From: Anaerolinea sp.
GTDB lineage: Bacteria > Chloroflexota > Anaerolineae > Anaerolineales > Anaerolineaceae
NCBI GenBank assembly: GCA_029975055.1
Contig: JARKPU010000051.1
Location: forward strand, 1 to 64,000
Reading direction: 5' to 3'
DNA length: 64,000 bases
This document shows positions 7,596 through 16,078 of this stretch, piece after piece (the stretch's first letter is position 1; each line of letters begins with the position of its first letter). The translations under genes were made by a program, and so were the position numbers. The notes beneath the pieces were generated by a model. That model did not search any database. It was not told the origin of the DNA and worked only from the letters and a program-made list of their open reading frames with translations.

Positions 7596-9515
7596 ATGCG
7601 TTCGCTGCAGCAGGCTGCCCAGACCGATTTCGTTTTCCTCGAAAGCCCGTGGACGGCGGCCTACGCGCTGAAGGTGTTGCGCGCCGCAAAGGGCCGGGGG
7701 GTGATCATCCACCGCCAGCACGGCGGGCAGGTGTATTTCTACCTCTACCCCCGGCGCGAGGTGCAGGCCGCCTTGAAGAGCGCTCCGGGTGAGATGCCGG
7801 TGGCGAACGTCCTCGACCTGCACGAGTGGAAGGCCGCCGAGACGCGCCCCCCGGGCCAGCCGGCCGAGGGCGTGCAGGCGGCGGTGGTGCTGGATGACGG
7901 CCGCCCGGTGGGGTATCTCCTGCCGGGGGTGGGGCAGGCGCGCAAGGGAGCGCTGCAAAGAATCGACCTGGAAGAGGCGCTCGACCGCAACCTGGGCGGC
8001 GGCCCTCATGCCGCGCCGCCCCCTCCGCCTCCGGGCGAGCCTGAGCCGCAGGTGCTGGAGCGCACCCTGCAGGCTGATTTTTGCGCCTCGCTGCCGGTGG
8101 GCCGGGAAGCCGAGTTGAAGGTCTTTTTGGTGGCGGGCAAAGCCGCCGAGCTGCCCGGCCTGGGCATGGCCCAACCCGCCGGCACCGAGCTGGACGTGAT
8201 CATCCAGGCCCGGCGCGGGCTGGAAGTGAGCGGCGACGCGCGCGGAAAGCTGGTGATCGGCTCGCAGGATGAGTTCGAGCCGCTGCGCTTCACCCTGAAG
8301 GCGGTGGAAGAGGGCCAGGGCGACGTGCGCGTGATCGTCTCGATCAAAGGGATGGTCTTTGGCTACCTGAAGCTGACCCCCGTGGTGGAACCGGCGGCCT
8401 CGGCCGGCGACCCGCGCCCGGTGACTGTGAACGCGGGCGTGGCGGCCATGGAGGTGAGCACGCCCGACCTCACGCTGCATATCGAGCTGGAAGAACGCGG
8501 CGGCCAGCGCGGGTTTGTCATCTACCTGACGGCGCAAAACCCGGAACTCGACCTGAATTACAAGAAGATCGGCCCGGTGTTCTTCCAGACCGACCCGGGG
8601 CCGTATTTCGAGCGTTTTTACCGCGATATCGAAGGGCTGCCGATCGGCTCCCCGCAGGATCAGGCGCGCGCCGCCAAAGAACTGGAAGCGCGCGGGCTCT
8701 TCCTGTTCGAGATGCTCCCGCCCGCCGCGCAGGAGGAACTCTGGCGGCTCAAAGACCGGATCAAGACGGTCTTCATCCAGTCCGGCGAGCCGTGGGTGCC
8801 CTGGGAGATCTGCCGGCTGGAGGGCGTGGAAAAGGGCAAGAAGGTGGAGGGGCCGTTCTTCTGCGAGGCGTTCGAGATGACGCGCTGGCTGCCGGGAGGA
8901 AAGTCACCCAGGCCGCAACTGCACCTCAACAACCTGGCGGTGGTGGCCCCCGAAGAATCGAACCTGCCGTACAGCATGTCGGAGCTGAAGTACCTGCTCG
9001 AGCTGGCGTCGGGCGGGCGCAAGGTGACGCGCATCCCGGCGCGCTACCTTGACCTGCTGAGCGCATTCAGCGCCGGCGACCGCGACGGCTGGCACTTCAG
9101 CGGGCACGGGGCGGTGCGCGGCTCAGACCCCAACCACGCCGAAATGATCCTCGACCAGAAGGAAACGCTCTCGCCGCTGCGCATCAGCGGGTCGGCGGCC
9201 AACCTGGGGCAGGCCAGGCCGCTCGTCTTCCTCAACGCCTGCCAGATTGGCGCTGGCGGGATGGCGCTGACGGATATCGGCGGCTGGGCGCGGCAGTTCC
9301 TGGAAGCCGGAGCGGGCGCGTTCATCGGCGCGAACTGGGCCGTCTATGACCGCACGGCCTACCTCTTTGCCAAAGATCTCTATACCAGGCTGCTGGGCGG
9401 CAAGCCGGTTGGGCAGGCGGTGCGCGAAGCGCGCCTGGCGGTGAAGCCCGCCGGCGATTCCACCTGGCTGGCCTACACCGTCTTTGCGCACCCGCTGGCG
9501 GTGGTGCGGGGTTAA
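7596..9515 (+). CDS. CHAT-domain (caspase-like) protein
   Basis: 639 residues, with GAGAGGGG upstream of the ATG. The C-terminal third (about 430-639) is a CHAT domain of the clan CD peptidases: His504 in WHFSGHGA and Cys549 in VFLNACQIG form the expected dyad, and GAGAFIGANWAVYD follows as usual. The N-terminal 55 residues form a small domain (VFLESPWTAAYALKVLRAAKGRG), and residues about 155-285 look like a beta-rich domain ending in a KGMVFGYLKL strand. CHAT proteins are often effector proteases of conflict or cell-death systems; the family role is known, the target here is not. The co-transcribed partner is the membrane coiled-coil protein. Confidence 0.85.
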   Translation: MRSLQQAAQTDFVFLESPWTAAYALKVLRAAKGRGVIIHRQHGGQVYFYLYPRREVQAALKSAPGEMPVANVLDLHEWKAAETRPPGQPAEGVQAAVVLDDGRPVGYLLPGVGQARKGALQRIDLEEALDRNLGGGPHAAPPPPPPGEPEPQVLERTLQADFCASLPVGREAELKVFLVAGKAAELPGLGMAQPAGTELDVIIQARRGLEVSGDARGKLVIGSQDEFEPLRFTLKAVEEGQGDVRVIVSIKGMVFGYLKLTPVVEPAASAGDPRPVTVNAGVAAMEVSTPDLTLHIELEERGGQRGFVIYLTAQNPELDLNYKKIGPVFFQTDPGPYFERFYRDIEGLPIGSPQDQARAAKELEARGLFLFEMLPPAAQEELWRLKDRIKTVFIQSGEPWVPWEICRLEGVEKGKKVEGPFFCEAFEMTRWLPGGKSPRPQLHLNNLAVVAPEESNLPYSMSELKYLLELASGGRKVTRIPARYLDLLSAFSAGDRDGWHFSGHGAVRGSDPNHAEMILDQKETLSPLRISGSAANLGQARPLVFLNACQIGAGGMALTDIGGWARQFLEAGAGAFIGANWAVYDRTAYLFAKDLYTRLLGGKPVGQAVREARLAVKPAGDSTWLAYTVFAHPLAVVRG

Positions 9516-9611
9516 TCTCTTGCGGCCGCTGTCTTCCGATGAGCTTGAGCGCGGAAGCTGCCCGGGCAGGGCGGCGATTGCTGCCTGCGCGCTCCAGGTT
9601 CACCGTATATC

Positions 9612-9655
9612 CTTTTCTGTAAATTGTGGGCCTTGCCCCACAATTCACAGAAAAA
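9612..9655. repeat. Palindromic element, copy 3 (core only)
   Basis: CTTTTCTGTAAATTGTGGG pairs with CCCCACAATTCACAGAAAAA across a CCTTG loop. It has the same GTGGGG/CCCCAC core as the elements at 4018 and 4963 but lacks the TTTGCAG borders. It lies between the CHAT gene and the ADP-ribosylglycohydrolase-like gene. Nothing else is seen in this gap except the promoter at 9672. Confidence 0.7.
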
Positions 9656-9671
9656 CTCAAACTCTTTCCGT

Positions 9672-9700
9672 TTGACGCCATCCTGCAAAAAGATTAAGAT
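9672..9700 (+). promoter_or_regulatory. Promoter of the ADP-ribosylglycohydrolase-like gene
   Basis: TTGACG (9672-9677), 17-base spacer, TAAGAT (9695-9700). The start codon is 46 bases downstream. Confidence 0.5.
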
Positions 9701-9746
9701 TCTGGCATTCGGGCTGGATTAACCTTCGCCGCACGGGAGTGTGTAT

Positions 9747-11855
9747 ATGACCTTACCGCATGATTACCTGGAACGCGTTTATGCCGGGGTGCTCGGCAAA
9801 CTCATCGGCGTGTACCTGGGCCGCCCCTTCGAGGGCTGGACGTATGAGCGGATCATGGCCGAACTCGGCGAGGTGTGGTATTACGTTCACGAGCGGCTCG
9901 GCCTGCCGCTGATCGTCACCGACGACGACATCTCAGGCACGTTCACCTTCTTGCGCGCCATGCCGGATTTTGGCAACACGCGCAGCCTGACGGCAGAGCA
10001 GATCGGCCAGACCTGGCTGAACTACCTGATCGAAAACCGCACCGTGCTGTGGTGGGGCGGGCTGGGCAATTCCACCGAGCACACCGCCTACCTGCGCCTG
10101 AAGAGCGGCATTCCGGCCCCGGCGAGCGGTTCGATTGCCGTCAACGGCAAGGTGGTGGCCGAGCAGATTGGCGCGCAAATCTTCATTGACGGCTGGGCGA
10201 TGATTGCCCCCGGCGACCCCGCCCTGGCCGCCGACCTGGCGCGGCGGGCGGCCTCGGTGAGCCATGACGGCGAGGCCGTCTATGGCGCGCAGGTGCTGGC
10301 GGCCATGGAAGCCCAGGCCTTCGTGGAACACGACCTGCACGTTCTGCTCGAGACGGCGCTGAGCTTCATCCCGCGCGAATCGGTCATCTACCGCCTGGCG
10401 TCTGACCTGCGCGAGTGGCGCGAGAAGTTCCCCGACTGGCGCGAGGCCCGCAGGCTGATTGTGGAGCATTACGGTTACGACAAATACGCTGGCAACTGCC
10501 ACATGGTGCCCAACCACGCCCTCATCCTGCTCGGGCTGCTGTATGGAGAGGATGATTTCCAGAAGACGTTGATGATCACCAACACCGCCGGCTGGGATAC
10601 CGACTGCAACAGCGGCAACGTGGGCTGCCTGATGGGCATCAAGAACGGGCTGGCGGGGATCGAAGCCGGCCCCGATTGGCGCGGCCCGCTGGCCGACCGC
10701 CTCTACCTGCCCACTGCCGACGGCGGCTCGTGCATCACCGACGCGGCGCGCGTCACCTACCAGGTGGCGAACATCGGGCGGGCGCTGGCGGGGCTGCCGC
10801 CCCTGCACCCCAAGAGCCACGCGCGCTTCCACTTTGAGCTGCCCGGCGCGCTGCAGGGCTTCAGGCCCGAGCCGCTGGTAGACGGGCGCAGCCCGATGAG
10901 GCTGGAGAACGTCTCGGGGCACAGCAAGCACGGGCGGCACAGCCTGGCGCTGCATTACGCGCACACCGCGCTGGGGCAGCCCGCGCGGGCGGCCACGCCC
11001 ACCTTCCTGCCGCCGGACGCGCTCAAGATGCAGGGTTATTCGCTCTTTGCCTGCCCCACGCTCTACCCCGGCCAGACGGTGACGGCCGAGGTGATGGCCG
11101 ATGCAGGCAACCAGCGCCCGGCCATCTGCCGCATGTACCTGCGGCGCTACGGCCCGGGCGATGCGCTTGTGCGCATCTACGGCCCCGAAACGGCCCTGCT
11201 CTCGGGCGAGACGCACGTCTTTAGCTGGCGCGTGCCCGAAATGGGCGGCTGGCCCATCGCCGAGATCGGCGTGGAGATCAACTCGCCGCAGGGCGTGCCC
11301 GGAACGGTTTACCTGGATTACCTCACGTGGAAGGGCGCCCCGGATGCGGTCTTCTCCAGGCCTGAGGATGCCGGATTGGCCTGGCAAACTGCCTGGGTGA
11401 ACGCGGCCGATTATTTCCAGAGCTGGGTCGAGTCCTTCCGCGTGATCCAGAACCACGGCACGGGGATGCTCATTCACGGCGCGGCGGATTGGGAAGATTA
11501 CCGCGTCGAAGCCGATGTGACCCCGCACATGGCCGTGGCGGCGGGGCTTGCGGCGCGCGTGCAGGGCCTGAAGCGTTATTACGCGCTGCTGCTGGCCCCG
11601 GAGGGCAGGCTCAAGCTGGTGAAGGTGCGCTACCAGGTCACTTCCGTGCTGGCCGAAGCCGACCTGCCCTGGGAATTTGGGCAGACCTACCTGCTTGGGC
11701 TGGAAGTGAAAGGCAGACGCCTGGCGGCGTCTGTGGGCGGCGAGGTGCTCTTGAGCGCGGTGGACGAGGAAGACCCCTACCTGAACGGCGCGGTGGCGCT
11801 GGTCTGCGAGGAAGGCCGCACCGCCACCCAGGCGGTGACCGTCCGCCCGGCGTAG
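9747..11855 (+). CDS. ADP-ribosylglycohydrolase-fold protein with C-terminal beta-sandwich domains
   Basis: 702 residues from the ATG at 9747, with GGGAG 7 bases upstream. A GTG two codons earlier is a less likely start. The N-terminal ~370 residues carry the metal-binding signatures of the DraG/ARH fold: DDDISGTF (59-66) and NTAGWDTDCNSGN (278-290). Enzymes with this fold remove ADP-ribose or hydrolyse related glycosidic bonds. The C-terminal ~330 residues are not part of DraG: there are two beta-rich segments, the last (about 575-702: DWEDYRVEADVTPHMA...GLAARVQG) resembling DUF1080/concanavalin-like sugar-binding sandwiches. That fusion favours a secreted-substrate or glycan role over protein ADP-ribosylation. 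No signal peptide is visible. Confidence 0.8.
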   Translation: MTLPHDYLERVYAGVLGKLIGVYLGRPFEGWTYERIMAELGEVWYYVHERLGLPLIVTDDDISGTFTFLRAMPDFGNTRSLTAEQIGQTWLNYLIENRTVLWWGGLGNSTEHTAYLRLKSGIPAPASGSIAVNGKVVAEQIGAQIFIDGWAMIAPGDPALAADLARRAASVSHDGEAVYGAQVLAAMEAQAFVEHDLHVLLETALSFIPRESVIYRLASDLREWREKFPDWREARRLIVEHYGYDKYAGNCHMVPNHALILLGLLYGEDDFQKTLMITNTAGWDTDCNSGNVGCLMGIKNGLAGIEAGPDWRGPLADRLYLPTADGGSCITDAARVTYQVANIGRALAGLPPLHPKSHARFHFELPGALQGFRPEPLVDGRSPMRLENVSGHSKHGRHSLALHYAHTALGQPARAATPTFLPPDALKMQGYSLFACPTLYPGQTVTAEVMADAGNQRPAICRMYLRRYGPGDALVRIYGPETALLSGETHVFSWRVPEMGGWPIAEIGVEINSPQGVPGTVYLDYLTWKGAPDAVFSRPEDAGLAWQTAWVNAADYFQSWVESFRVIQNHGTGMLIHGAADWEDYRVEADVTPHMAVAAGLAARVQGLKRYYALLLAPEGRLKLVKVRYQVTSVLAEADLPWEFGQTYLLGLEVKGRRLAASVGGEVLLSAVDEEDPYLNGAVALVCEEGRTATQAVTVRPA

Positions 11856-11866
11856 ATGATTCTTAC

Positions 11867-11899
11867 GCAAGAAGGCCCGGCCAAGCCGGGCCTTCTTGC
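11867..11899. terminator. Shared bidirectional terminator
   Basis: GCAAGAAGGCCCGGC and GCCGGGCCTTCTTGC pair perfectly around CAA, with A/T-rich ends on both strands. It sits between convergent genes ending at 11855 and 11927. Confidence 0.85.
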
Positions 11900-11926
11900 A
11901 TGTTTCAGGATCTCCAGGAACGCGCC

Positions 11927-12265
11927 TTATTCCAAAGCCGCCGGCCAGTGGAAGCTCCCATCTTCGCCGGGCGCAAATTCCACCGCCTGGCGGACTGCCT
12001 CGAGGTTCAACGGCCCGTAGATGTGCGGGAACAGCTCCGAGCCGCCTTCCAGGTTCTCATAGCGCACAGGCGCGGCCAGCGCGGATTCCTCGATGGCGAG
12101 CAGCACCAGCCCGGCCTGCCCGGCGAAGATGCGCCCGGCCACCGGCAGCACCTGCCCGCGCGTGGAGCAGTGGATGAAGCCCTGGCTGGCGAGCGAGTCG
12201 GCGGTGTACTGGCCTGCGGCGAGGGCCGCGGCCCAATCGGAGCGGCGGGCGATGTGATAGATCAT
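11927..12265 (-). CDS. DUF952 family protein
   Basis: 112 residues from the ATG at 12265, with GAGG nine bases before it. The sequence follows the DUF952 pattern closely: MIYHIARRSDW, SLASQGFIHCST, LVLLAIEESAL, GSELFPHIYGPLN and a final FAPGEDGSF. The fold is related to ADP-ribosyltransferase-like domains; no function is established. The start overlaps the end of the upstream CBM9-like lipoprotein gene, so the two are translationally coupled. Confidence 0.85.
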   Translation of the reverse strand: MIYHIARRSDWAAALAAGQYTADSLASQGFIHCSTRGQVLPVAGRIFAGQAGLVLLAIEESALAAPVRYENLEGGSELFPHIYGPLNLEAVRQAVEFAPGEDGSFHWPAALE

Positions 12266-12276
12266 GGGTGGAATCC

Positions 12277-13242
12277 TCACTTGAGCGTCACCTCGCCCCA
12301 GGTGGTCGGGTCGGCCAGCGAGCGCCCGGCGGCAGAGGAGACCATGCTCTGCTGGGCGGCCTCGCCGGGCAGGTCGTCATCGGAAACGGAGAAGGCGAAG
12401 CCCATGCGCATGCCCCGGTAGGGGACGACGCCGAAGACGCTCCACGGGATGGCCGCCTCGACGCGGTACTGCGTGCCCTCGTCCAGCGCAGCGATGCTCA
12501 CGCCGGTGAGCTTGCCGGCCTTGCCGGAGGGGAACCACAGATAGGCCTCGCGGTTGCCGTCTGCGATGGTCGGGCGGCCGGGCGAGATGCCGATCTGGTA
12601 ATCATCGCTGGAGAGGCTGGTGGAGTAGAAATCGCCCGGCAGGTCGAGGTCGATTAAAATCTCCAGGCTGTCGCCTTTGAAGATGTTCTCGCCCTGCGAG
12701 ACCTGCACGTATTTGTCATCGTGCACCTTGGCGGCGATGTAGAGGTTGGAGAGGTCCCAGCCGACGTAGTAAGAGGCCTCGAGGTCGTCACTGTTGGCCC
12801 AGTTGCTCTTGCCGAAGACGACGTTCTTGGCCGGGTACTCGGTGCCCACGTCTTTCCACTCGTTCCAGTTGCCGTCGAGGGTGGGGCTGATGAAGGCCGC
12901 GTTGACGCGCGCGCCGGGGCGCACGGGCGGCTGCGTGGCGGTGGGCGGGGGTTTGGTGGCGGTGGGCGGCACCTGGGTGGCGCTGGGGGCGGGCGCCGAG
13001 GTGTTGGTGGCGGCCGGCGGCGGCTGGGTGGCGAGCGGCTGCGACGTGTTGGTGGGGATGAATTGCGGCGTGGGCGTGTGGGTGGGCGGCAGGGCGGCGG
13101 CCGTCTTGAACAGGGCCGTGATCGTCAGGTCCACGGGGGGCACTTCACTGGTGGGCTGAACGGCGGGCCCGCCCGGGAAGTTGCAGGCCAGGGCCGCCAG
13201 CAGCAATGCCGCAATGGGCAGGAACAGGCGCGTTTTCTTCAT
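12277..13242 (-). CDS. Lipoprotein with CBM9-like sugar-binding domain
   Basis: 321 residues from the ATG at 13242 with AAAGGAGG upstream. The lipobox is ALAC (Cys20). Residues about 35-110 are a Pro/Thr/Ala-rich linker with repeated PTATKPPPTATQPP units, typical of cell-surface lipoproteins in this group. Residues about 112-321 resemble carbohydrate-binding module family 9: SPTLDGNWNEWKDV near the start, a YVGWDLSNLYIAAKVHDD strand pair, GDSLEILIDLD, and AAIPWSVFGV. It probably binds a polysaccharide at the surface. There is no catalytic domain. Confidence 0.8.
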   Translation of the reverse strand: MKKTRLFLPIAALLLAALACNFPGGPAVQPTSEVPPVDLTITALFKTAAALPPTHTPTPQFIPTNTSQPLATQPPPAATNTSAPAPSATQVPPTATKPPPTATQPPVRPGARVNAAFISPTLDGNWNEWKDVGTEYPAKNVVFGKSNWANSDDLEASYYVGWDLSNLYIAAKVHDDKYVQVSQGENIFKGDSLEILIDLDLPGDFYSTSLSSDDYQIGISPGRPTIADGNREAYLWFPSGKAGKLTGVSIAALDEGTQYRVEAAIPWSVFGVVPYRGMRMGFAFSVSDDDLPGEAAQQSMVSSAAGRSLADPTTWGEVTLK

Positions 13243-13330
13243 CCATCCTCCTTTGAGGTCGAACCGGCTTAATTTGACCATATCTCAATTCCCATCCCCC
13301 CTGCCTCCCTTCCCAGGAAGGGGGAAAGAT

Positions 13331-13385
13331 CCGTAAATTTGATGTTTGTGTGGCACAGAGTGCCACGCAAACATCAAATTTACGG
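13331..13385. repeat. 55-base near-perfect hairpin
   Basis: Two 25-base arms (CCGTAAATTTGATGTTTG... and complement) with one mismatch enclose the loop CAGAG. The centre GTGGCA/TGCCAC resembles the core of the other palindromes here but the arm sequences differ. It is much more AT-rich than its surroundings. It lies in the upstream gap of both the CBM9-like lipoprotein and the NrtR-like gene and could be a regulatory site or a mobile palindrome. Confidence 0.8.
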
Positions 13386-13520
13386 TAATCAGCTGGGGGT
13401 GGGGTGAAATGTGGCATAGTCGAATTAATCATAACTCTAATTTAATCTCGAGGCGCACCGGCCTGCCCGGGCGAAAAGCAGAAGCGCCTTGGGCGACGGG
13501 GGTGCATTGGGGCGGCAGGG

Positions 13521-13526
13521 TATAAT
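13521..13526 (+). promoter_or_regulatory. -10 box of the NrtR-like gene
   Basis: A perfect TATAAT lies 10 bases before the ATG at 13537. No Shine-Dalgarno precedes the ATG, so the mRNA is leaderless or nearly so. No convincing -35 is seen. Confidence 0.55.
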
Positions 13527-13536
13527 TAACCATAAG

Positions 13537-14214
13537 ATGAGCTCCGCAGACGGCTTCTTACCGAACCTCGAGGTGCGGGTGATCGCCTTCAGCCTGCAGG
13601 GTGAACGCCTGCACGTGCTGCTCGTGCCGGAGGGCGGGCAGCGGGCCTTCCCGGGCAGCCGCGTGGAGTGCGAGCGCTCGCTCGATGAGGCCGCCAGCGG
13701 GCAGCTCTACTGCCTGACGGGCCTGCGCGAGGCCTACCTGGAACAGCTCTACACGTATGGCGACCCCGAACGCAGCCCCGGGGGGCGGCTGATCTCGGTG
13801 GTATATTTTGCGCTCGTGCCGGCCGCGCAGGAAGGCGCAGCCGCGCAGGCGGCCCCTATGAATAAGGACGCTGCAGGCGCCGAATGGTTCCCGGTGGAGA
13901 GCCTGCCCGGGCTGGTGAGCGACCACGCCGCCATGCTGGCATACGCGCTGCGCCGCTTGCGCTACAAGCTCGAATACAGCGCGGTGGGTTTTCAACTCTT
14001 GCCGGAAGTCTTCACGCTGACCGAACTGCAGCGCACCTATGAGATGATCTTGGGGGAAAAGCTCGATAAGCGCAACTTCCGCCGGCGCATCCTCCAGGCG
14101 GGGATTATCGAACCGACGCCCCGCCTGCGCAGCGGCGAAGGCCGCCCGGCGCGCCTCTACCGCTACCGCGCCGACGCCGTGGCCGAGGTGAAGGCGCGCA
14201 GGCTGTTCCCGTAA
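13537..14214 (+). CDS. NrtR-like Nudix-domain transcriptional regulator
   Basis: 225 residues. The N-terminal ~140 residues form a Nudix-like domain; LEQLYTYGDPERSPGGRLISVVYFAL is a typical NrtR-family stretch. The Nudix box is degenerate (the REUxEE catalytic glutamates are missing in the LDEAASGQLYCLTGL region), as expected for a ligand-binding rather than catalytic domain. Residues about 155-225 form the winged helix (FTLTELQRTYEMILG...LDKRNFRRRIL). NrtR proteins repress NAD metabolism or sugar genes in response to ADP-ribose-type ligands; no such target gene is next to it. The start is fixed by the -10 box immediately upstream. Confidence 0.85.
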   Translation: MSSADGFLPNLEVRVIAFSLQGERLHVLLVPEGGQRAFPGSRVECERSLDEAASGQLYCLTGLREAYLEQLYTYGDPERSPGGRLISVVYFALVPAAQEGAAAQAAPMNKDAAGAEWFPVESLPGLVSDHAAMLAYALRRLRYKLEYSAVGFQLLPEVFTLTELQRTYEMILGEKLDKRNFRRRILQAGIIEPTPRLRSGEGRPARLYRYRADAVAEVKARRLFP

Positions 14215-14219
14215 GCCGG

Positions 14220-14280
14220 GTTTTCGAACCGCTGCTTCGCAGCCGAAAACGGATGGCCGTGACGGTTTACCCGGTCACGG
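14220..14280 (+). terminator. Two hairpins after the NrtR-like gene
   Basis: First hairpin: GTTTTCG/CGAAAAC outer and GCTGC/GCAGC inner stem (14220-14250). Second: CCGTGAC (14257-14263) with GTCACGG (14274-14280). They lie within 70 bases of the stop codon; no strong T-run, so termination is tentative. Confidence 0.4.
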
Positions 14281-14391
14281 CGGTTTGACCTGCGCACGCC
14301 CCGGTGTTAATCCCCATACAAACCGGACAGAAGCAAGCATTCCAAGACAGGACGAAGGCTCTCTTTTCTGCTATAGTGATCTTGAGAGAGG

Positions 14392-15831
14392 ATGAGTGCA
14401 GAAATGAACTGGATCAAGGAAATGCAGAGCGCGATCGGGTTCATCGAGAGCCGGCTGACGGAGGAACTGGGCATGGAGGAGATTGCGCGCAGCGCGAATT
14501 CCTCCAGCGCCAACTTCCAGCGCATCTTCAGCATTGTGACGGGCATGACGGTCGGAGAGTATATCCGCTTCAGGCGGCTGTCGCTGGCCGGCAAGGAGCT
14601 GGCAGAGACCGGCGCCAGGGTGCTCGACACGGCCTTGAAATACGGTTTTGAAACCCCAGAGAGCTTCACCAAGGCATTCACGCGTTTCCACGGGGTGACT
14701 CCAGCCGCGGCCAAACGCCGGGCATCGGCTTTGAGGAATTTCGCGGCCCTCTCCATCGATGTCGTGGTAAGAGGAGGATTTACCATGCGGAGAAAACTGA
14801 TCCCAAACGTGCCGGAGATTCCATACGACGGCAACAACGCGGCGTTCTTCATCACCCTGCTCGAGGCCACCCTCAAGGGGCTGGGCGAAGAGTGCGACAA
14901 GGCCAAGCTGACCGCCTTGAGCGGCGAGGGTAATCGCTTTTGCTGGACGGATGGCGCATGGGTATTCGGCAACGAGGTCACGGAAAGCATCAACGAAACG
15001 CCGTTCGAGACCGAGCAACGGGTGCTTTCTGCCATCGGCTGGAACGCGAAGTACATCACCGTTCTGCGCGGTGCGGACGGCAGCATGATCAACACCGACT
15101 CAGCGCAGATCCGGCAGGATTTCCTCTCCGCCATCGACCGGGGCTTCCCGGTGCTCATCCGCTACCGCGAACACCCCGATTGCGACCTGAATGTGTTCTT
15201 TGGTTATGAGCAAGATGGGGAGAAGATCATCGGGTATAACTACAACAACGGGTATCAGGCCGGGGTTTCGCAGCCGGGTGACATCAGCGTGCCGGTTGCG
15301 TGGGAAAACTGGGAACACAATATCGCCGGGTACATCTTGCTGCAAGGGAAAACCGAAACGGCATCGGAGCGCGAAACGGCGCTGGCCGCCTTCCGGTTCA
15401 TCAGCGAGCATGCCCGGAAAACCGGCGAGATTCGCGGGAAAAAGGTGGGGCTGGCGGCGTGGGAATCGTTCTTGCGGCATCTGGAGCAGGACGATTTTTC
15501 GCAATTGCCTTCCGAAGAGGTCAAGAGCAGGTTCTTCATCTACTGCGACGCGCTTTGCCAGATCGACGCGCGCAAAGGCGCGCTGCCGTACTATCGCCGC
15601 CTTGCCGGGCGCTTCCCGGAATGGCGCGGCAGGCTGGAAGCGGCGATTCAAGCCCTGGCCGACTGCGCCGCTTATGGCGGCTTCTTGTGGGGCCAGGGCT
15701 TCACCTTCGACGAAGCGGGGTTCGAGAAGTTCAGGTCGCCGGAGGCGAGGAAGGTGCTCGCCGATGCCGGGCGGGAGGCCATGGAGAAGGACCGGTTCGC
15801 CGTGGAGCAATTCGAAAAGCTTCTCGAGTGA
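14392..15831 (+). CDS. AraC-family regulator fused to a BtrH-like domain
   Basis: 479 residues. Residues about 5-110 are an AraC/XylS double helix-turn-helix (MEEIARSANSSSANFQRIFS; second motif VLDTALKYGFETPESFTKAF followed by GVTPAAAKR). Residues about 130-320 resemble the butirosin BtrH N-terminal / cysteine-peptidase-like domain often fused in Firmicutes regulators (YDGNNAAFFITLLEATLK). The C-terminal ~150 residues are helical. The likely role is a ligand-controlled activator. GAGAGAGG abuts the ATG; an ATG at 14404 is an alternative. Base composition and codon use are less extreme than in neighbours, which hints at transfer, but this is a visual impression. Confidence 0.75.
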   Translation: MSAEMNWIKEMQSAIGFIESRLTEELGMEEIARSANSSSANFQRIFSIVTGMTVGEYIRFRRLSLAGKELAETGARVLDTALKYGFETPESFTKAFTRFHGVTPAAAKRRASALRNFAALSIDVVVRGGFTMRRKLIPNVPEIPYDGNNAAFFITLLEATLKGLGEECDKAKLTALSGEGNRFCWTDGAWVFGNEVTESINETPFETEQRVLSAIGWNAKYITVLRGADGSMINTDSAQIRQDFLSAIDRGFPVLIRYREHPDCDLNVFFGYEQDGEKIIGYNYNNGYQAGVSQPGDISVPVAWENWEHNIAGYILLQGKTETASERETALAAFRFISEHARKTGEIRGKKVGLAAWESFLRHLEQDDFSQLPSEEVKSRFFIYCDALCQIDARKGALPYYRRLAGRFPEWRGRLEAAIQALADCAAYGGFLWGQGFTFDEAGFEKFRSPEARKVLADAGREAMEKDRFAVEQFEKLLE

Positions 15832-15870
15832 TTACCCTCCGAATAGCCGGTCTTCATCCGCGCGCAGGCA

Positions 15871-15914
15871 AAAACGGCGCGGTTCTCTGCCAGGGGAGAG
15901 CCGCGCCGCTTTTG
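15871..15914 (+). terminator. Terminator of the AraC-family gene
   Basis: AAAACGGCGCGGTTCTC pairs with GAGAGCCGCGCCGCTTTT around a short loop, ending in TTTTGTTG, about 40 bases after the stop codon. Confidence 0.75.
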
Positions 15915-16078
15915 TTGATGCGAAGAAGCAGAAACGGACGGCCCCGGCAGAACGGCGGGCAGGGCCACCGGCAGGCGTAAGACAGGCAAAACACGGAAGA
16001 CCGCCCGAATTTAGTACATCTATATCATCAAAAATATCGTAATATCAAATATATACCTTACAGGCGAGAGGTGTGGCG

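Noticed and set aside
9933..11870. 645-codon frame antisense to the ADP-ribosylglycohydrolase-like gene
   Set aside because: Arg/His/Gly-rich shadow without motifs; the plus-strand protein carries the ARH signatures.
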